Shown here piece by piece: positions 16,775 through 25,486 of a DNA stretch of 64,000 nucleotides. Position numbers and translations under genes: made by a program. Below the pieces are notes generated by a model, which was given only the letters and a program-made list of their open reading frames with translations, had not been told where the DNA came from and did no database searches. Each line of letters starts with the position of its first letter. Within the stretch, counting starts at the first letter, position 1. The stretch is from Vibrio owensii CAIM 1854 = LMG 25443 (GTDB lineage Bacteria; Pseudomonadota; Gammaproteobacteria; Enterobacterales; Vibrionaceae), in assembly GCF_000817815.1 (NCBI RefSeq), contig NZ_JPRD01000056.1, forward strand, positions 20,674-84,673, in the 5' to 3' direction.

Positions 16775-17398
16775 ATGACGACATTAAACGAACAACTAGC
16801 AAACCTAAAAGTAATTCCTGTTATTGCCATCAACAAAGCAGAAGATGCGATCCCTCTAGGTCGCACTTTGGTTGAAAACGGTATGCCTTGCGCAGAAATC
16901 ACGTTCCGCACAGAGTGTGCTGCAGAAGCGATTCGTGCTATGCGCGCTGAGTTCCCAGAAATGCTGATCGGTGCAGGTACGATCCTAACTAACGAGCAAG
17001 TTGACCAAGCGATCGAAGCTGGTGTGGACTTTATCGTAAGCCCAGGTTTTAACCCTCGCACGGTTCAATACTGCCTAGATAAAGGTGTGGCTATCGTACC
17101 TGGTGTAAACAACCCAAGCTTAGTTGAGCAAGCGATGGAAATGGGTCTGCGTACACTTAAGTTCTTCCCTGCTGAGCCATCTGGCGGTGTTGGTATGCTT
17201 AAAGCACTAACGGCGGTTTACCCAGTGAAATTCATGCCAACAGGTGGCGTGAGCCTAGGTAATGTAGACGAGTATTTGTCTATCCCTTCAGTACTGGCAT
17301 GTGGCGGTACTTGGATGGTGCCAACAAAGCTTATCGATGAAGGTAAGTGGGATGAACTAGGTACACTGGTTCGCGACGCAGTAGCTCACGTAGCATAA
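16775..17398 (+). CDS. eda: KDPG/KHG aldolase
   Basis: Splits KDPG to pyruvate and glyceraldehyde-3-phosphate, the last step of alginate catabolism and of the Entner-Doudoroff route. A 207-residue class I aldolase: AEITFRT with the general base Glu 41, GAGTILT, VSPGFNP, and the Schiff-base lysine at 129 in TLKFFPAE, then FMPTGGV for phosphate binding. The Shine-Dalgarno region is poor (GACGAG), so expression may depend on readthrough from kdgK. The stop is followed by a terminator. Vibrios normally have another eda copy elsewhere; this one is dedicated by position. Confidence 0.95.
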   Translation: MTTLNEQLANLKVIPVIAINKAEDAIPLGRTLVENGMPCAEITFRTECAAEAIRAMRAEFPEMLIGAGTILTNEQVDQAIEAGVDFIVSPGFNPRTVQYCLDKGVAIVPGVNNPSLVEQAMEMGLRTLKFFPAEPSGGVGMLKALTAVYPVKFMPTGGVSLGNVDEYLSIPSVLACGGTWMVPTKLIDEGKWDELGTLVRDAVAHVA

Positions 17399-17435
17399 GT
17401 GTCGTAACACCCCGATAAAACTAGCGAAAAGAATG

Positions 17436-17465
17436 AAAAGCGAGCCTCTGGGTTCGCTTTTTTTG
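17436..17465 (+). terminator. Terminator of the kdgF-kdgK-eda operon
   Basis: AAAGCGA (17437-17443) pairs with TCGCTTT (17454-17460) and is followed by a T run. Confidence 0.85.
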
Positions 17466-17554
17466 TGTTTGAAAGTTTGAAAGAAGCGAGATTGGAGAGT
17501 TGAGATACGAGAAAAACAAACGAGAGATTAGAATCGAGAAACGAGATTTGGGAG
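17466..17554 (+). repeat. Degenerate GAGATT-type heptamer repeat tract
   Basis: After the eda terminator comes a purine-rich tract in which units such as GAGATTG, GAGAGTT, GAGATAC, GAGAAAA, GAATCGA and GAGATTT recur at roughly seven-base spacing. Part of it (AGAATCGAGA...CGAGATTTGGGAG, 17530-17554) also occurs at 47610-47627 with one unit missing. A 101-codon open frame across this region is an artefact of the low complexity. Confidence 0.6.
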
Positions 17555-17584
17555 GTGGAAGTGGAAAGCGCCGGACTTTTCCTG

Positions 17585-17604
17585 CGTCATTCTCGAGAGT
17601 GACG
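17585..17604. repeat. Near-perfect palindrome in a REP-like intergenic element
   Basis: CGTCATTCTC and GAGAGTGACG are inverted arms around CTCGAG, with one mismatch, followed by GAAGGAGCGAGTCGGGGATC. The look is that of a dispersed intergenic palindromic element; copies elsewhere cannot be checked here. Confidence 0.4.
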
Positions 17605-17778
17605 AAGGAGCGAGTCGGGGATCTTGCTTGTTATATTCATCTAAATCCCACTTTCTATCCAATTCCTTCGAAACATCTCATTACGTTTCGCTCAAAGAAA
17701 TACCACGCATTTTTGATCTTCAGACAAAGCGTGAAGAAGAAAAATATTCCATACTTTAATGAATTTGCAATAGATTAT

Positions 17779-17789
17779 TTGTATTACAA
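17779..17789. promoter_or_regulatory. Candidate GntR-type operator upstream of the symporter
   Basis: TTGTA-T-TACAA is an exact 11-base palindrome about 200 bases before the symporter start. Confidence 0.5.
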
Positions 17790-17910
17790 TATAATTACTT
17801 GTTGAGTGGCGGATATTCTGACTTAGAATGTCATTAGCCCAATAAAACAAAGGATTTCTCGCCAATTTTTCAATGAAATAACTTATGTTCCAGATCACAA
17901 TTAAAGCTTA

Positions 17911-17921
17911 TTGTAGTACAA
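17911..17921. promoter_or_regulatory. Second candidate GntR-type operator upstream of the symporter
   Basis: TTGTA-G-TACAA is a second exact 11-base palindrome, 63 bases before the symporter start and 132 bases after the first site. Confidence 0.5.
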
Positions 17922-17983
17922 ATAAAATAATGAACAGAGTAGTCTAGGCGTTAGAAAATGATCAAACTTGAAAGGCTGAAAAA

Positions 17984-19741
17984 ATGACTATTGATACTCT
18001 TGTTGTTCTTGCCTACTTCTTCTTCTTAGTTGCAATTGGTTGGATGTTCCGTAAGTTCACTACCTCAACCAGTGACTACTTCCGAGGGGGCGGTAAGATG
18101 TTATGGTGGATGGTAGGTGCTACCGCCTTCATGACGCAATTTTCAGCATGGACGTTTACAGGTGCCGCAGGACGCGCGTTCAATGACGGTTTCGTTGTTG
18201 TAATCCTATTCTTAGCCAACGCATTTGGCTACTTCATGAACTACCTCTACTTTGCTCCAAAGTTCCGTCAGTTACGTGTAGTGACGGCGATTGAAGCAAT
18301 TCGTCAACGTTTCGGTAAGACTTCAGAGCAGTTCTTCACTTGGGCTGGTATGCCAGACAGCTTGATCTCAGCCGGTATTTGGTTGAATGGTCTTGCGATT
18401 TTCGTGGCAGCGGTCTTTAACATTCCTATGGAAGCGACCATCATCGTTACTGGTTTAGTGCTAATGCTAATGGCGGTAACGGGCGGCTCTTGGGCAGTTG
18501 TTGCATCTGACTTTATGCAGATGTTGGTTATCATGGCAGTGACGATCACTTGTGCGGTGGCTGCATACTTCCACGGTGGCGGTATTGGCAACATCGTATC
18601 GAACTTCCACGGCGACTTCATGCTGGGTAACAACCTGAACTACGTCAGTATCTTTATCCTTTGGGTAGTGTTCATCTTTGTTAAACAGTTCGGTGTAATG
18701 AACAACAGCATCAATGCTTACCGCTACCTATGTGCAAAAGACAGTGAAAACGCACGTAAAGCTGCTGGCCTTGCATGTGTGCTGATGATTGTTGGTCCTA
18801 TCATTTGGTTCCTACCACCTTGGTACGTGGCGGCATTTATGCCTGATTTCGCAGAGCAATACGGCTCAGTAGGTGGTGATGCAGCTTACCTAGCATTCGT
18901 ACAAAACGTAATGCCAGCAGGTATGGTGGGTCTTCTGATGTCAGCAATGTTTGCGGCGACCATGTCTTCAATGGACTCTGGTCTTAACCGCAACGCGGGT
19001 ATCTTTGTGATGAACTTCTACAGCCCGATTGTACGTCCACAAGCGTCACAAAAAGAGCTGGTTATCGTGAGTAAAGCAACGACTATCGTGATGGGCTTCA
19101 TCATCATTGGTATCGGTCTATTCATTAACTCGCTACGTCACTTGAGCCTGTTCGATATCGTACTGAACGTGGGCGCATTGATTGGCTTCCCAATGTTGAT
19201 TCCTGTACTACTTGGTATGTGGATTCGTAAGACGCCGGATTGGGCTGGTTGGGCAACACTGGTTGTTGGTGGCTTTGTTTCTTACATCTTCGGTATCTCA
19301 CTACAAGCAGAAGATGTAGAGCGCCTATTCGGTCTAGAACAAGCGTTTACAGGACGTGAGTGGGCTGACCTGAAAGTTGGCTTGAGCTTAGCGGCACACG
19401 TTGTCTTCACTGGTGGCTTCTTCCTACTGACAACACGTTTCTACAAAGGTCTATCACCTGAACGTGAGAAAGAGGTGGCTCAATTGTTCGAGAACTGGAA
19501 CACGCCACTTGTGGCTGACAGCGAAGAGCAGCAGAACCTAGATACAAAACAGCGTGGCATGCTTGGTAAGCTTATTAGCGTAGCGGGCTTCGGTATCCTA
19601 GCGATGGCTCTGATTCCAAACGAACCATCAGGTCGACTACTGTTTATCTTGTGTGGTGCGATTGTTCTCTCGGTGGGTGTTCTATTGGTGAACGCAGCAC
19701 GAGGGCCTAAAAGCCCAAAGTTAGCTAACGCGAAAAGCTAA
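17984..19741 (+). CDS. SSS-family sodium:solute symporter for alginate products
   Basis: A sodium-coupled uptake protein of 585 residues with about 14 membrane segments, of the SSS family that includes the ToaA-type oligoalginate/DEH transporters. The N-terminus has LVVLAYFFFLVAIGW, followed by the family core SDYFRGGGKMLWWM and FSAWTFTGAAG. AMFAATMSSMDSGLNRNAG is the conserved stretch near residue 330. AAAGG lies before the ATG. Substrate assignment rests on position beside the lyase and kdg genes and on the operators shared with them. It is monocistronic and ends with a strong terminator. Confidence 0.92.
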   Translation: MTIDTLVVLAYFFFLVAIGWMFRKFTTSTSDYFRGGGKMLWWMVGATAFMTQFSAWTFTGAAGRAFNDGFVVVILFLANAFGYFMNYLYFAPKFRQLRVVTAIEAIRQRFGKTSEQFFTWAGMPDSLISAGIWLNGLAIFVAAVFNIPMEATIIVTGLVLMLMAVTGGSWAVVASDFMQMLVIMAVTITCAVAAYFHGGGIGNIVSNFHGDFMLGNNLNYVSIFILWVVFIFVKQFGVMNNSINAYRYLCAKDSENARKAAGLACVLMIVGPIIWFLPPWYVAAFMPDFAEQYGSVGGDAAYLAFVQNVMPAGMVGLLMSAMFAATMSSMDSGLNRNAGIFVMNFYSPIVRPQASQKELVIVSKATTIVMGFIIIGIGLFINSLRHLSLFDIVLNVGALIGFPMLIPVLLGMWIRKTPDWAGWATLVVGGFVSYIFGISLQAEDVERLFGLEQAFTGREWADLKVGLSLAAHVVFTGGFFLLTTRFYKGLSPEREKEVAQLFENWNTPLVADSEEQQNLDTKQRGMLGKLISVAGFGILAMALIPNEPSGRLLFILCGAIVLSVGVLLVNAARGPKSPKLANAKS

Positions 19742-19765
19742 CCACAATTAACGACTCTCTATGAA

Positions 19766-19800
19766 AAATCCCACAGTATCGCTACTGTGGGATTTTTTTA
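19766..19800 (+). terminator. Terminator of the symporter gene
   Basis: AAATCCCACAGTA (19766-19778) pairs with TACTGTGGGATTT (19783-19795) across TCGC, then a T run. Confidence 0.92.
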
Positions 19801-19843
19801 TTTTCGACTTTAAGCACTAAGAGAAAAACGAGTGATTAGGTTG

Positions 19844-19871
19844 TCTTGCTTCTTGCTTCTTGCTTCTTGCT
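19844..19871. repeat. Tandem heptamer array TCTTGCT x4 abutting the miaE stop codon
   Basis: Four perfect copies of TCTTGCT, the last base lying within the stop codon of the leftward miaE gene. The unit can expand or contract without touching the protein. Confidence 0.9.
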
Positions 19872-20656
19872 TAAGGCAATTCGATTTGAGCAGGAATACC
19901 ACTGTGGAATTTGAAGTCTTCATCTGGTGTTGAAATCAGTTCAGCTTCGATGCGTCCAAACTCTGCAATGCGCTCACTAATATCTTTACCTGCGATTTGT
20001 TCTGCAAGGACTAGGTAGTCTTGGTAATGACGAGCCTCTGAGCGAAGTAGAGAAACATAGAACTTCGCGATGTCTTCGTCCATGTGTGGAGCCAGTTTCG
20101 CAAAACGTTCACATGAGCGAGCTTCTATATAGGCACCGATGATGAGCTTATCAATCAAGGTTTCTGGCTCATGTGTTTTCATGTTTGAAATCAGCGTTTT
20201 TGCATAGCGGCTTGCAGGAATGTTTTTGTATTCCACGCCACGGCTTTCCATGATTTCTAGCACTTGGTAGAAGTGGTGCAACTCTTCTTTGATCAGCAGA
20301 ACCATCTTGTCGATCAGATCTTGGCTGTACGGCGAATCTGATTTAGCGATGATGGCTTTTGAAATGTTGCTCTTGCCTTTAAGCGTCTCTAGTGAGCCTG
20401 TCTTACGGTAGGCAAAGTCTTCATATGGTTTGAACCAATCGAGCAGGGCATGTGAGCTTGCTTGGTCTACTGCGTATTTACGGATCAGGAACATTGCCGA
20501 CTGACCCGCTTTGAGTTCGCACAGTAGATGGTCTAATAAAATGGTTGGAAGGTTTTCAGGCTTCTTTGCTTCCTCAACCCATTCATCTGGGGTGCTGCAT
20601 TGCAAGAATTGGTTAATTGGAGCAAGAAGATCCTGATAGGCGTCGAGATTAATCAT
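19871..20656 (-). CDS. miaE: tRNA 2-methylthio-N6-isopentenyladenosine-37 hydroxylase
   Basis: Non-haem diiron monooxygenase that hydroxylates ms2i6A37 in tRNA using oxygen. The diiron ligands of the ferritin-like fold are visible as EELHHF (about residues 124-129), EARSCERF and SEARHYQDY. The N-terminus contains LDHLLCELKAGQSA. 261 residues is a usual length. No strong ribosome site precedes the ATG. The gene is convergent with the symporter and its stop codon touches a four-unit heptamer array. It depends on MiaA and MiaB, which are not in the window. Confidence 0.93.
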   Translation of the reverse strand: MINLDAYQDLLAPINQFLQCSTPDEWVEEAKKPENLPTILLDHLLCELKAGQSAMFLIRKYAVDQASSHALLDWFKPYEDFAYRKTGSLETLKGKSNISKAIIAKSDSPYSQDLIDKMVLLIKEELHHFYQVLEIMESRGVEYKNIPASRYAKTLISNMKTHEPETLIDKLIIGAYIEARSCERFAKLAPHMDEDIAKFYVSLLRSEARHYQDYLVLAEQIAGKDISERIAEFGRIEAELISTPDEDFKFHSGIPAQIELP

Positions 20657-20728
20657 TTTAATTTTTAGTACTTTACATTCAATTTTGGTTTATCCGGCTA
20701 ATGTCTATTCAAATCAAGAAGACACAAA

Positions 20729-20750
20729 AAAGGCTGCAAACGCAGCCTTT
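20729..20750 (-). terminator. Terminator of the membrane-anchored hypothetical gene
   Basis: On the minus strand AAAGGCTGC and GCAGCCTTT form a 9-bp stem with a GTTT loop, followed by T's. Confidence 0.88.
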
Positions 20751-20781
20751 AATCGGATAGGGCGGAAAGCTTAAGCGGAGT

Positions 20782-21546
20782 TTACCACTTTTTCTTCTCG
20801 CCGAAGAGCGCATCCATGTCACTGTCGCGTTCTTTGTCGGCAATCTGCTGCATTTCTGCTTCATTCTTGTCTTGGCGCTTCTTATCCAAGTCACCAAGCA
20901 TTTCTTCGAGCTTTTGTTTCGCTTGAATAGAGTAAGCATCATTTTTGGTGCTTAGCGCATCAATGCCTTTACGAAGCAGTTGCAGAGCCGTTCCCGGTTG
21001 CCCACGAGCAATAGAGTCATTCGCACGCTTAATCACGTTCTCGATGTTGATGCGAATTTGCATCGTTTCAAGACGTGCGTTTTCAGTTACGTAAGTTTGC
21101 GTGTCTAAACGGCCTTTGTTGTGCTCGTTACGAACCGCATCACGAAGACGTTTCACGAGCTTTAACATTACAATGGCTTGTTTATCGCTGCTTGGCATCT
21201 TGAATGTGGTGCTTTCACCGTTTGCACTGCTCTCATTCAATTGAGCAATTTGCTGTTTCATGTTTTCGATGCGCTGCACAAGCTGCTTGTTCTTTGGATC
21301 AAGGTCGCGCATGCTTTCAAGTGCATCAAGAATACGATTGTTAAGACACAGCAGTAAGTCCTTGCTGAAAGGAATATGATGAGCGTGTCCAATCAGCTCT
21401 TCTGTACCGTCAATCAGTGCCACGTAGCGAGCAGACTCTTGTCTTTTCGCTGTCTCTACTTTGACCTTGTACTGCAACATGATGTTATAGCCAAGGATCA
21501 GTACCAGTAGGATGACTACCAAAGCGATTATTAAACCAGTATTCAT
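20782..21546 (-). CDS. Conserved Vibrio-type membrane-anchored coiled-coil protein, function unknown
   Basis: Begins MNTGLIIALVVILLVLILGY, a single N-terminal membrane segment, followed by a cytoplasmic or periplasmic domain of about 230 residues rich in charged helices, and ends with DALFGEKKKW. I start at ATG 21546 because the membrane segment then lies at residues 5-23; the frame is open 15 codons upstream but those residues look like a leader. The Shine-Dalgarno region is weak. Related vibrio proteins are sometimes labelled DNA repair ATPase, but I see no Walker motif, so I do not use that name. It is divergent from cysB. Confidence 0.78.
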   Translation of the reverse strand: MNTGLIIALVVILLVLILGYNIMLQYKVKVETAKRQESARYVALIDGTEELIGHAHHIPFSKDLLLCLNNRILDALESMRDLDPKNKQLVQRIENMKQQIAQLNESSANGESTTFKMPSSDKQAIVMLKLVKRLRDAVRNEHNKGRLDTQTYVTENARLETMQIRINIENVIKRANDSIARGQPGTALQLLRKGIDALSTKNDAYSIQAKQKLEEMLGDLDKKRQDKNEAEMQQIADKERDSDMDALFGEKKKW

Positions 21547-21887
21547 ATCTTTGCTTCTACTACTTGTTACTTTTCTGTATCCAGCGTTCAAGAATACATG
21601 AATCTTATCTTTCTCGGCACCCTATTTATTTGATTATTTTGCTCCAAACACGTTTTCCTGTGGATTTAAGCACAGAATGCGGTGAGCCGTTTAAAAAAGC
21701 GAATTTTGAAGGTTCAACTCCATGCATATTTAGAGAAGTTGAGTAATTCGCTATGAGCTTGAGCTATAAGTTAGAAATTACTGTTCATTTAGTTGCTAAC
21801 ACGTTATAACTAATCATTATATCTACTCGGGCGAGTAGACTAGATAAGTATGACGTTATTATCTCAATCAATGAGTAAGGGATTACG

Positions 21888-22862
21888 ATGAAACTGCAAC
21901 AACTGAAGTACATTGTTGAGGTTGTGAACCATAATCTGAATGTGTCTGCGACAGCAGAAAGCCTATACACTTCTCAGCCGGGCATCAGTAAACAAGTCCG
22001 TCTATTGGAAGATGAGTTGGGTATTCAGATCTTCGAACGAAGTGGTAAGCACTTAACGCAGGTGACACCCGCCGGTGAAGAGATCGTGCGAATTTCTCAA
22101 GAGATTCTAGCGCGTGTTGAAAGCATCAAAGCCGTGGCAGGGGAACATACTCACCCTGAAATGGGCACACTTAACATTTCCACCACTCATACCCAGGCAC
22201 GCTATGCGCTTCCTGATGTGATCAAAGGCTTTACGGCACGTTACCCGAAAGTATCGCTGCACATGCATCAAGGGACGCCTTCGCAAATGTCTGAAGCGAT
22301 TGCCAAAGGTACGGCAAACTTCGCGATTGCGACAGAAGCACTGCATTTATACCAAGATGCCATCATGCTGCCTTGTTACCACTGGAATCGTTCTATCGTG
22401 GTACCAAAAGATCACCCATTAGCGAAGAAAGACCGCGTAACTATCCACGATTTGGCGGCTTACCCGCTAGTGACTTATGTATTCGGCTTTACAGGCCGTT
22501 CTGAGTTGGATACCGCATTTAATCGTGAAGGCTTAACACCGCGCGTTGTGTTTACTGCAACGGATGCCGACGTGATTAAAACTTACGTTCGTATGGGTAT
22601 TGGTGTTGGTGTGATTGCGAGCATGGCAGTTGATGAAGACCAAGACAGCGATTTGGTTGCGATTGATGCAAGCCACTTGTTTGGCGCGAGTACAACGAGC
22701 ATTGGCTTCCGTCGTGGTACTTTCCTTCGCTCTTACATGTTCGACTTTATGGAGCGTTTTGCACCGCATTTAACTCGTCCGGTTGTGGAGCAAGCGATCT
22801 CGCTTAAATCAAACACCGAAATTGAAGAGATGTTTAAAGACATCGAGCTTCCGGTCAGATAA
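21888..22862 (+). CDS. cysB: CysB, LysR-type regulator of cysteine biosynthesis
   Basis: Transcription factor activating sulfate assimilation and cysteine genes, with N-acetylserine as inducer. The N-terminal winged helix-turn-helix is MKLQQLKYIVEVVNHNLNVS then TSQPGISKQVRLLEDELG. The effector domain contains the CysB hallmarks STTHTQARYALP and YVFGFTGRSELD. 324 residues equals enteric CysB. AAGGGA precedes the ATG. It lies in divergent orientation to a membrane-anchored protein and 53 bases before a methyltransferase gene. Autoregulation is known for the family. Confidence 0.96.
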   Translation: MKLQQLKYIVEVVNHNLNVSATAESLYTSQPGISKQVRLLEDELGIQIFERSGKHLTQVTPAGEEIVRISQEILARVESIKAVAGEHTHPEMGTLNISTTHTQARYALPDVIKGFTARYPKVSLHMHQGTPSQMSEAIAKGTANFAIATEALHLYQDAIMLPCYHWNRSIVVPKDHPLAKKDRVTIHDLAAYPLVTYVFGFTGRSELDTAFNREGLTPRVVFTATDADVIKTYVRMGIGVGVIASMAVDEDQDSDLVAIDASHLFGASTTSIGFRRGTFLRSYMFDFMERFAPHLTRPVVEQAISLKSNTEIEEMFKDIELPVR

Positions 22863-22915
22863 CACTTCATTGATGTTTCGATTCCCTCTACAATGCGCTC
22901 GTTGTAGGGGGAGCT

Positions 22916-24112
22916 ATGAAAACGCAATTTCAATTTATTAATGACTGCTTAATCGAAAACCAATCTTTGTGGCGATTCGAGCCTTTTAAAAGCAGCATTC
23001 ACGCATCATTACCTTGGCAAGAGCAACATCCTCAGCTGTGCCAGTGGTTGGCGTCTCTTTCTCCCTCTCAGATTGAAGAATACAAAGCGGAACCGGAACT
23101 TGCCTTAAAAGCACTTAGTCCGTTTTTGCCTGAACTTGAACAACTTTCAGAACTCACTCGCTTAGAACCGCTAGCTTTAAAAGGCTTGGAACTCGCTCGT
23201 GGTTTAGATAACGGCATTCCCGGTCGTAAGTTAGAGCAAATTAGTTCGATGGGTGAAGCGGCGATTCAGCTTCATCATGGTGACGAATGGTTAGAGTGGT
23301 GCTCAGGCAAAGGTTATTTGGGGCGAATTCTGACCACGCAAACCGATCTGCCTGTCACCAGTTTTGAATACCAACAAGCACTGTGCGATTCGGGGCAACA
23401 AGCAGCCAATGAGCATCATTGGAAGATGACGTTTATTCAAGGCGACGCGTTCGATAGCAAAGCGAAAGCCGTGTTTAAGCCAACGCAACACGCAGTTGCA
23501 CTTCATGCTTGTGGTGATCTTCATGTTCGCTTGATGCAGTACGGCAGTGAAAACGGTATTGCTGCGATGACAATCTCGCCTTGTTGTTACCACTTGATTC
23601 AGTCTGAGCAATATCAGCCGATGTCGGTGCAGGGCAGGGCTTCTTCTCTCTCATTGTCTAAGCAAGAACTGCGTATTCCGCTGCAGCAAACCGTCACTGG
23701 TGGTGAACGTGTGCGACGCCATCGTCAGCAGGAAATGGTGTTCCGTCTTGGGTTTGATTTGATCACGCGACAAGTTTTGGGGATGGCAGAGTATCAGCCT
23801 GTGCCGAGTATCCGTAAGTCGCAATTGAGTGATGGTTTTGAATCGTTATGTCGCTGGGCAGCGGAGCAGAAGGGCATCGATCTTCCACAAGAAATCGACT
23901 TCGACCATTTTGAAAAGTTAAGCGAAGAACGCTTTTGGCAAATGGAGCGTTTGAGTCTGGTTCAATTGGTATTTCAACGACCGTTGGAGATTTGGCTTGC
24001 TTTAGACAAAGCACTTTATCTTGAAGAACGTGGATATCGTGTTAGATTGGCAGAGTTTTGCGCTAAATCAGTCACACCTCGAAACATTTTAATTTGTGCT
24101 TATAAGATTTAG
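22916..24112 (+). CDS. SAM-dependent methyltransferase, Methyltransf_32-like
   Basis: A 398-residue protein whose middle third is a class I methyltransferase: the first strand reads HHGDEWLEWCSGKGYLGRIL (near residue 125), and later HACGDLHVRLM and ISPCCYHLI, the pattern of the PF13679 methyltransferase group. The flanking parts, an N-terminal helical segment and a C-terminal 120 residues with a conserved RFWQMERLSLVQLVFQRPLE, are typical of proteobacterial homologues. The substrate is unknown. A strong ribosome site (GGGGGAG) precedes the ATG. It follows cysB closely on the same strand. Confidence 0.85.
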   Translation: MKTQFQFINDCLIENQSLWRFEPFKSSIHASLPWQEQHPQLCQWLASLSPSQIEEYKAEPELALKALSPFLPELEQLSELTRLEPLALKGLELARGLDNGIPGRKLEQISSMGEAAIQLHHGDEWLEWCSGKGYLGRILTTQTDLPVTSFEYQQALCDSGQQAANEHHWKMTFIQGDAFDSKAKAVFKPTQHAVALHACGDLHVRLMQYGSENGIAAMTISPCCYHLIQSEQYQPMSVQGRASSLSLSKQELRIPLQQTVTGGERVRRHRQQEMVFRLGFDLITRQVLGMAEYQPVPSIRKSQLSDGFESLCRWAAEQKGIDLPQEIDFDHFEKLSEERFWQMERLSLVQLVFQRPLEIWLALDKALYLEERGYRVRLAEFCAKSVTPRNILICAYKI

Positions 24113-24142
24113 ATCTGTTTTATAATTAAATGCTCTATACAA

Positions 24143-24168
24143 AAAAGCCCACTTTAGAGTGGGCTTTT
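24143..24168. terminator. Bidirectional terminator between the methyltransferase and ald genes
   Basis: AAAAGCCCACT (24143-24153) and AGTGGGCTTTT (24158-24168) form an 11-bp stem with loop TTAG, flanked by A's and T's on both sides, between convergent genes. Confidence 0.9.
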
Positions 24169-24205
24169 GTAAACAAAACGTGACAATTTATGCGTTATTT
24201 TGTCA

Positions 24206-25330
24206 TTAGTTGAACATTGCGATTGCTTGCGCAGGTTCAACGTATTCTAGGTCAAAGCTCTCAGCAACTTCTTTGCAAGTCACTTTGCCGTGGATAACGT
24301 TTAGACCTTCAAGGAAGCCATTGTCTTCTAGAAGTGCTTCACGGTAGCCTTTGTTTGCAAGCTTCACGATGTATGGAAGCGTTGCGTTGTTCAGTGCAAA
24401 TGTTGAAGTACGAGCAACAGCACCAGGCATGTTGGCAACACAGTAGTGAACCACTTCGTCAACGATGTATGTTGGTTCTGCGTGCGTTGTCGCGTGAGAA
24501 GTTTCGAAACAACCACCTTGGTCGATAGCAACGTCAACCACCGCCGCGCCTGGCTTCATCTTAGCGATGTGCTCTTTTGTTACCAATTTAGGTGCTGCAG
24601 CACCAGGGATTAGAACCGCACCGATCACTAGATCTGCTTCTAGAACATGCTTCTCGATAGCGTCTTCAGTAGAATAAACCACTTTAGCGCGACCTTGGAA
24701 TTCTTCGTCTAGTTTACGCAGTGTATCTACGTTACGGTCAAGGATTGTTACGTCCGCACGAAGACCTACAGCCATACGAGCTGCGTTCGCGCCAACGACA
24801 CCACCGCCGACTACAACAACTTTCGCTGGCTCAACACCAGGTACGCCACCTAGTAGTAGACCGCGACCGCCGTGTGATTTTTCCAACGTTTGCGCACCTG
24901 CTTGAATAGACATCCGACCTGCCACTTCTGACATTGGTGCTAACAGTGGCAAACGACCCATATTATCTGTTACAGTCTCATACGCTATACAGACAGCTTT
25001 GCTCTTGATTAGCTCTTCAGTTTGTGGAAAATCTGGTGCTAGGTGTAAATAAGTAAATAAAATCTGCCCTTCGCGGAGCATTGCTCTCTCGACAGCTTGG
25101 GGTTCTTTTACTTTTACAATCATATCTGCTTTCGCAAAAACGTCTGTAGCAGTAGGAAGAATGGATGCGCCTACAGCGATGTAATCATCGTCTGAAAAAC
25201 CAATGCCGGCACCTGCATTGGTCTCAACCAAAACTTGGTGACCATGTGAGATAAGTTCTCTCACGCTAGCTGGGATCATACCCACACGGTATTCGTGGTT
25301 TTTGATTTCCTTAGGTACGCCAATGATCAT
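24206..25330 (-). CDS. ald: Alanine dehydrogenase
   Basis: Reversible NAD-dependent deamination of L-alanine to pyruvate and ammonia. 374 residues: MIIGVPKEIKNHEYRVGMIP at the start, the catalytic LFTYLHLAPD (with the His near 96), the Rossmann loop VVVGGGVVGANAARMA (near 170-185) and DQGGCFETSH toward the end. Divergent from lrp, with a perfect inverted repeat between them. Alanine dehydrogenase genes of proteobacteria are commonly activated by the neighbouring Lrp-type regulator. Confidence 0.97.
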   Translation of the reverse strand: MIIGVPKEIKNHEYRVGMIPASVRELISHGHQVLVETNAGAGIGFSDDDYIAVGASILPTATDVFAKADMIVKVKEPQAVERAMLREGQILFTYLHLAPDFPQTEELIKSKAVCIAYETVTDNMGRLPLLAPMSEVAGRMSIQAGAQTLEKSHGGRGLLLGGVPGVEPAKVVVVGGGVVGANAARMAVGLRADVTILDRNVDTLRKLDEEFQGRAKVVYSTEDAIEKHVLEADLVIGAVLIPGAAAPKLVTKEHIAKMKPGAAVVDVAIDQGGCFETSHATTHAEPTYIVDEVVHYCVANMPGAVARTSTFALNNATLPYIVKLANKGYREALLEDNGFLEGLNVIHGKVTCKEVAESFDLEYVEPAQAIAMFN

Positions 25331-25414
25331 CCTGTGTCCTCTTTCTAAAATGGTTGTATTAACTGTTTGTAGGGTGTTATTGTCGAATTAATATCTAGTA
25401 TAGATGTTGATTTG

Positions 25415-25436
25415 TAATATTTGGCACCAAATATTA
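25415..25436. promoter_or_regulatory. Perfect inverted repeat in the ald-lrp divergent region
   Basis: TAATATTTGG (25415-25424) and CCAAATATTA (25427-25436) are exact inverted arms with a CA spacer. Position, symmetry and AT richness fit a site for the adjacent Lrp/AsnC-type regulator controlling ald and itself. Confidence 0.55.
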
Positions 25437-25486
25437 AAAAGTTGTAGTATATTTTTTTGCAAGGAAGTAATAAGGTGGAATAAAAA

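Noticed and set aside
17500..17805. Open frame of 101 codons downstream of eda
   Set aside because: It runs through a terminator-proximal heptamer tract and a palindromic element, has no ribosome site and reads as low-complexity charged sequence.
21564..21746. 60-codon open frame between the membrane-anchored gene and cysB
   Set aside because: It overlaps the divergent promoter region, has no ribosome site and no recognisable protein character.
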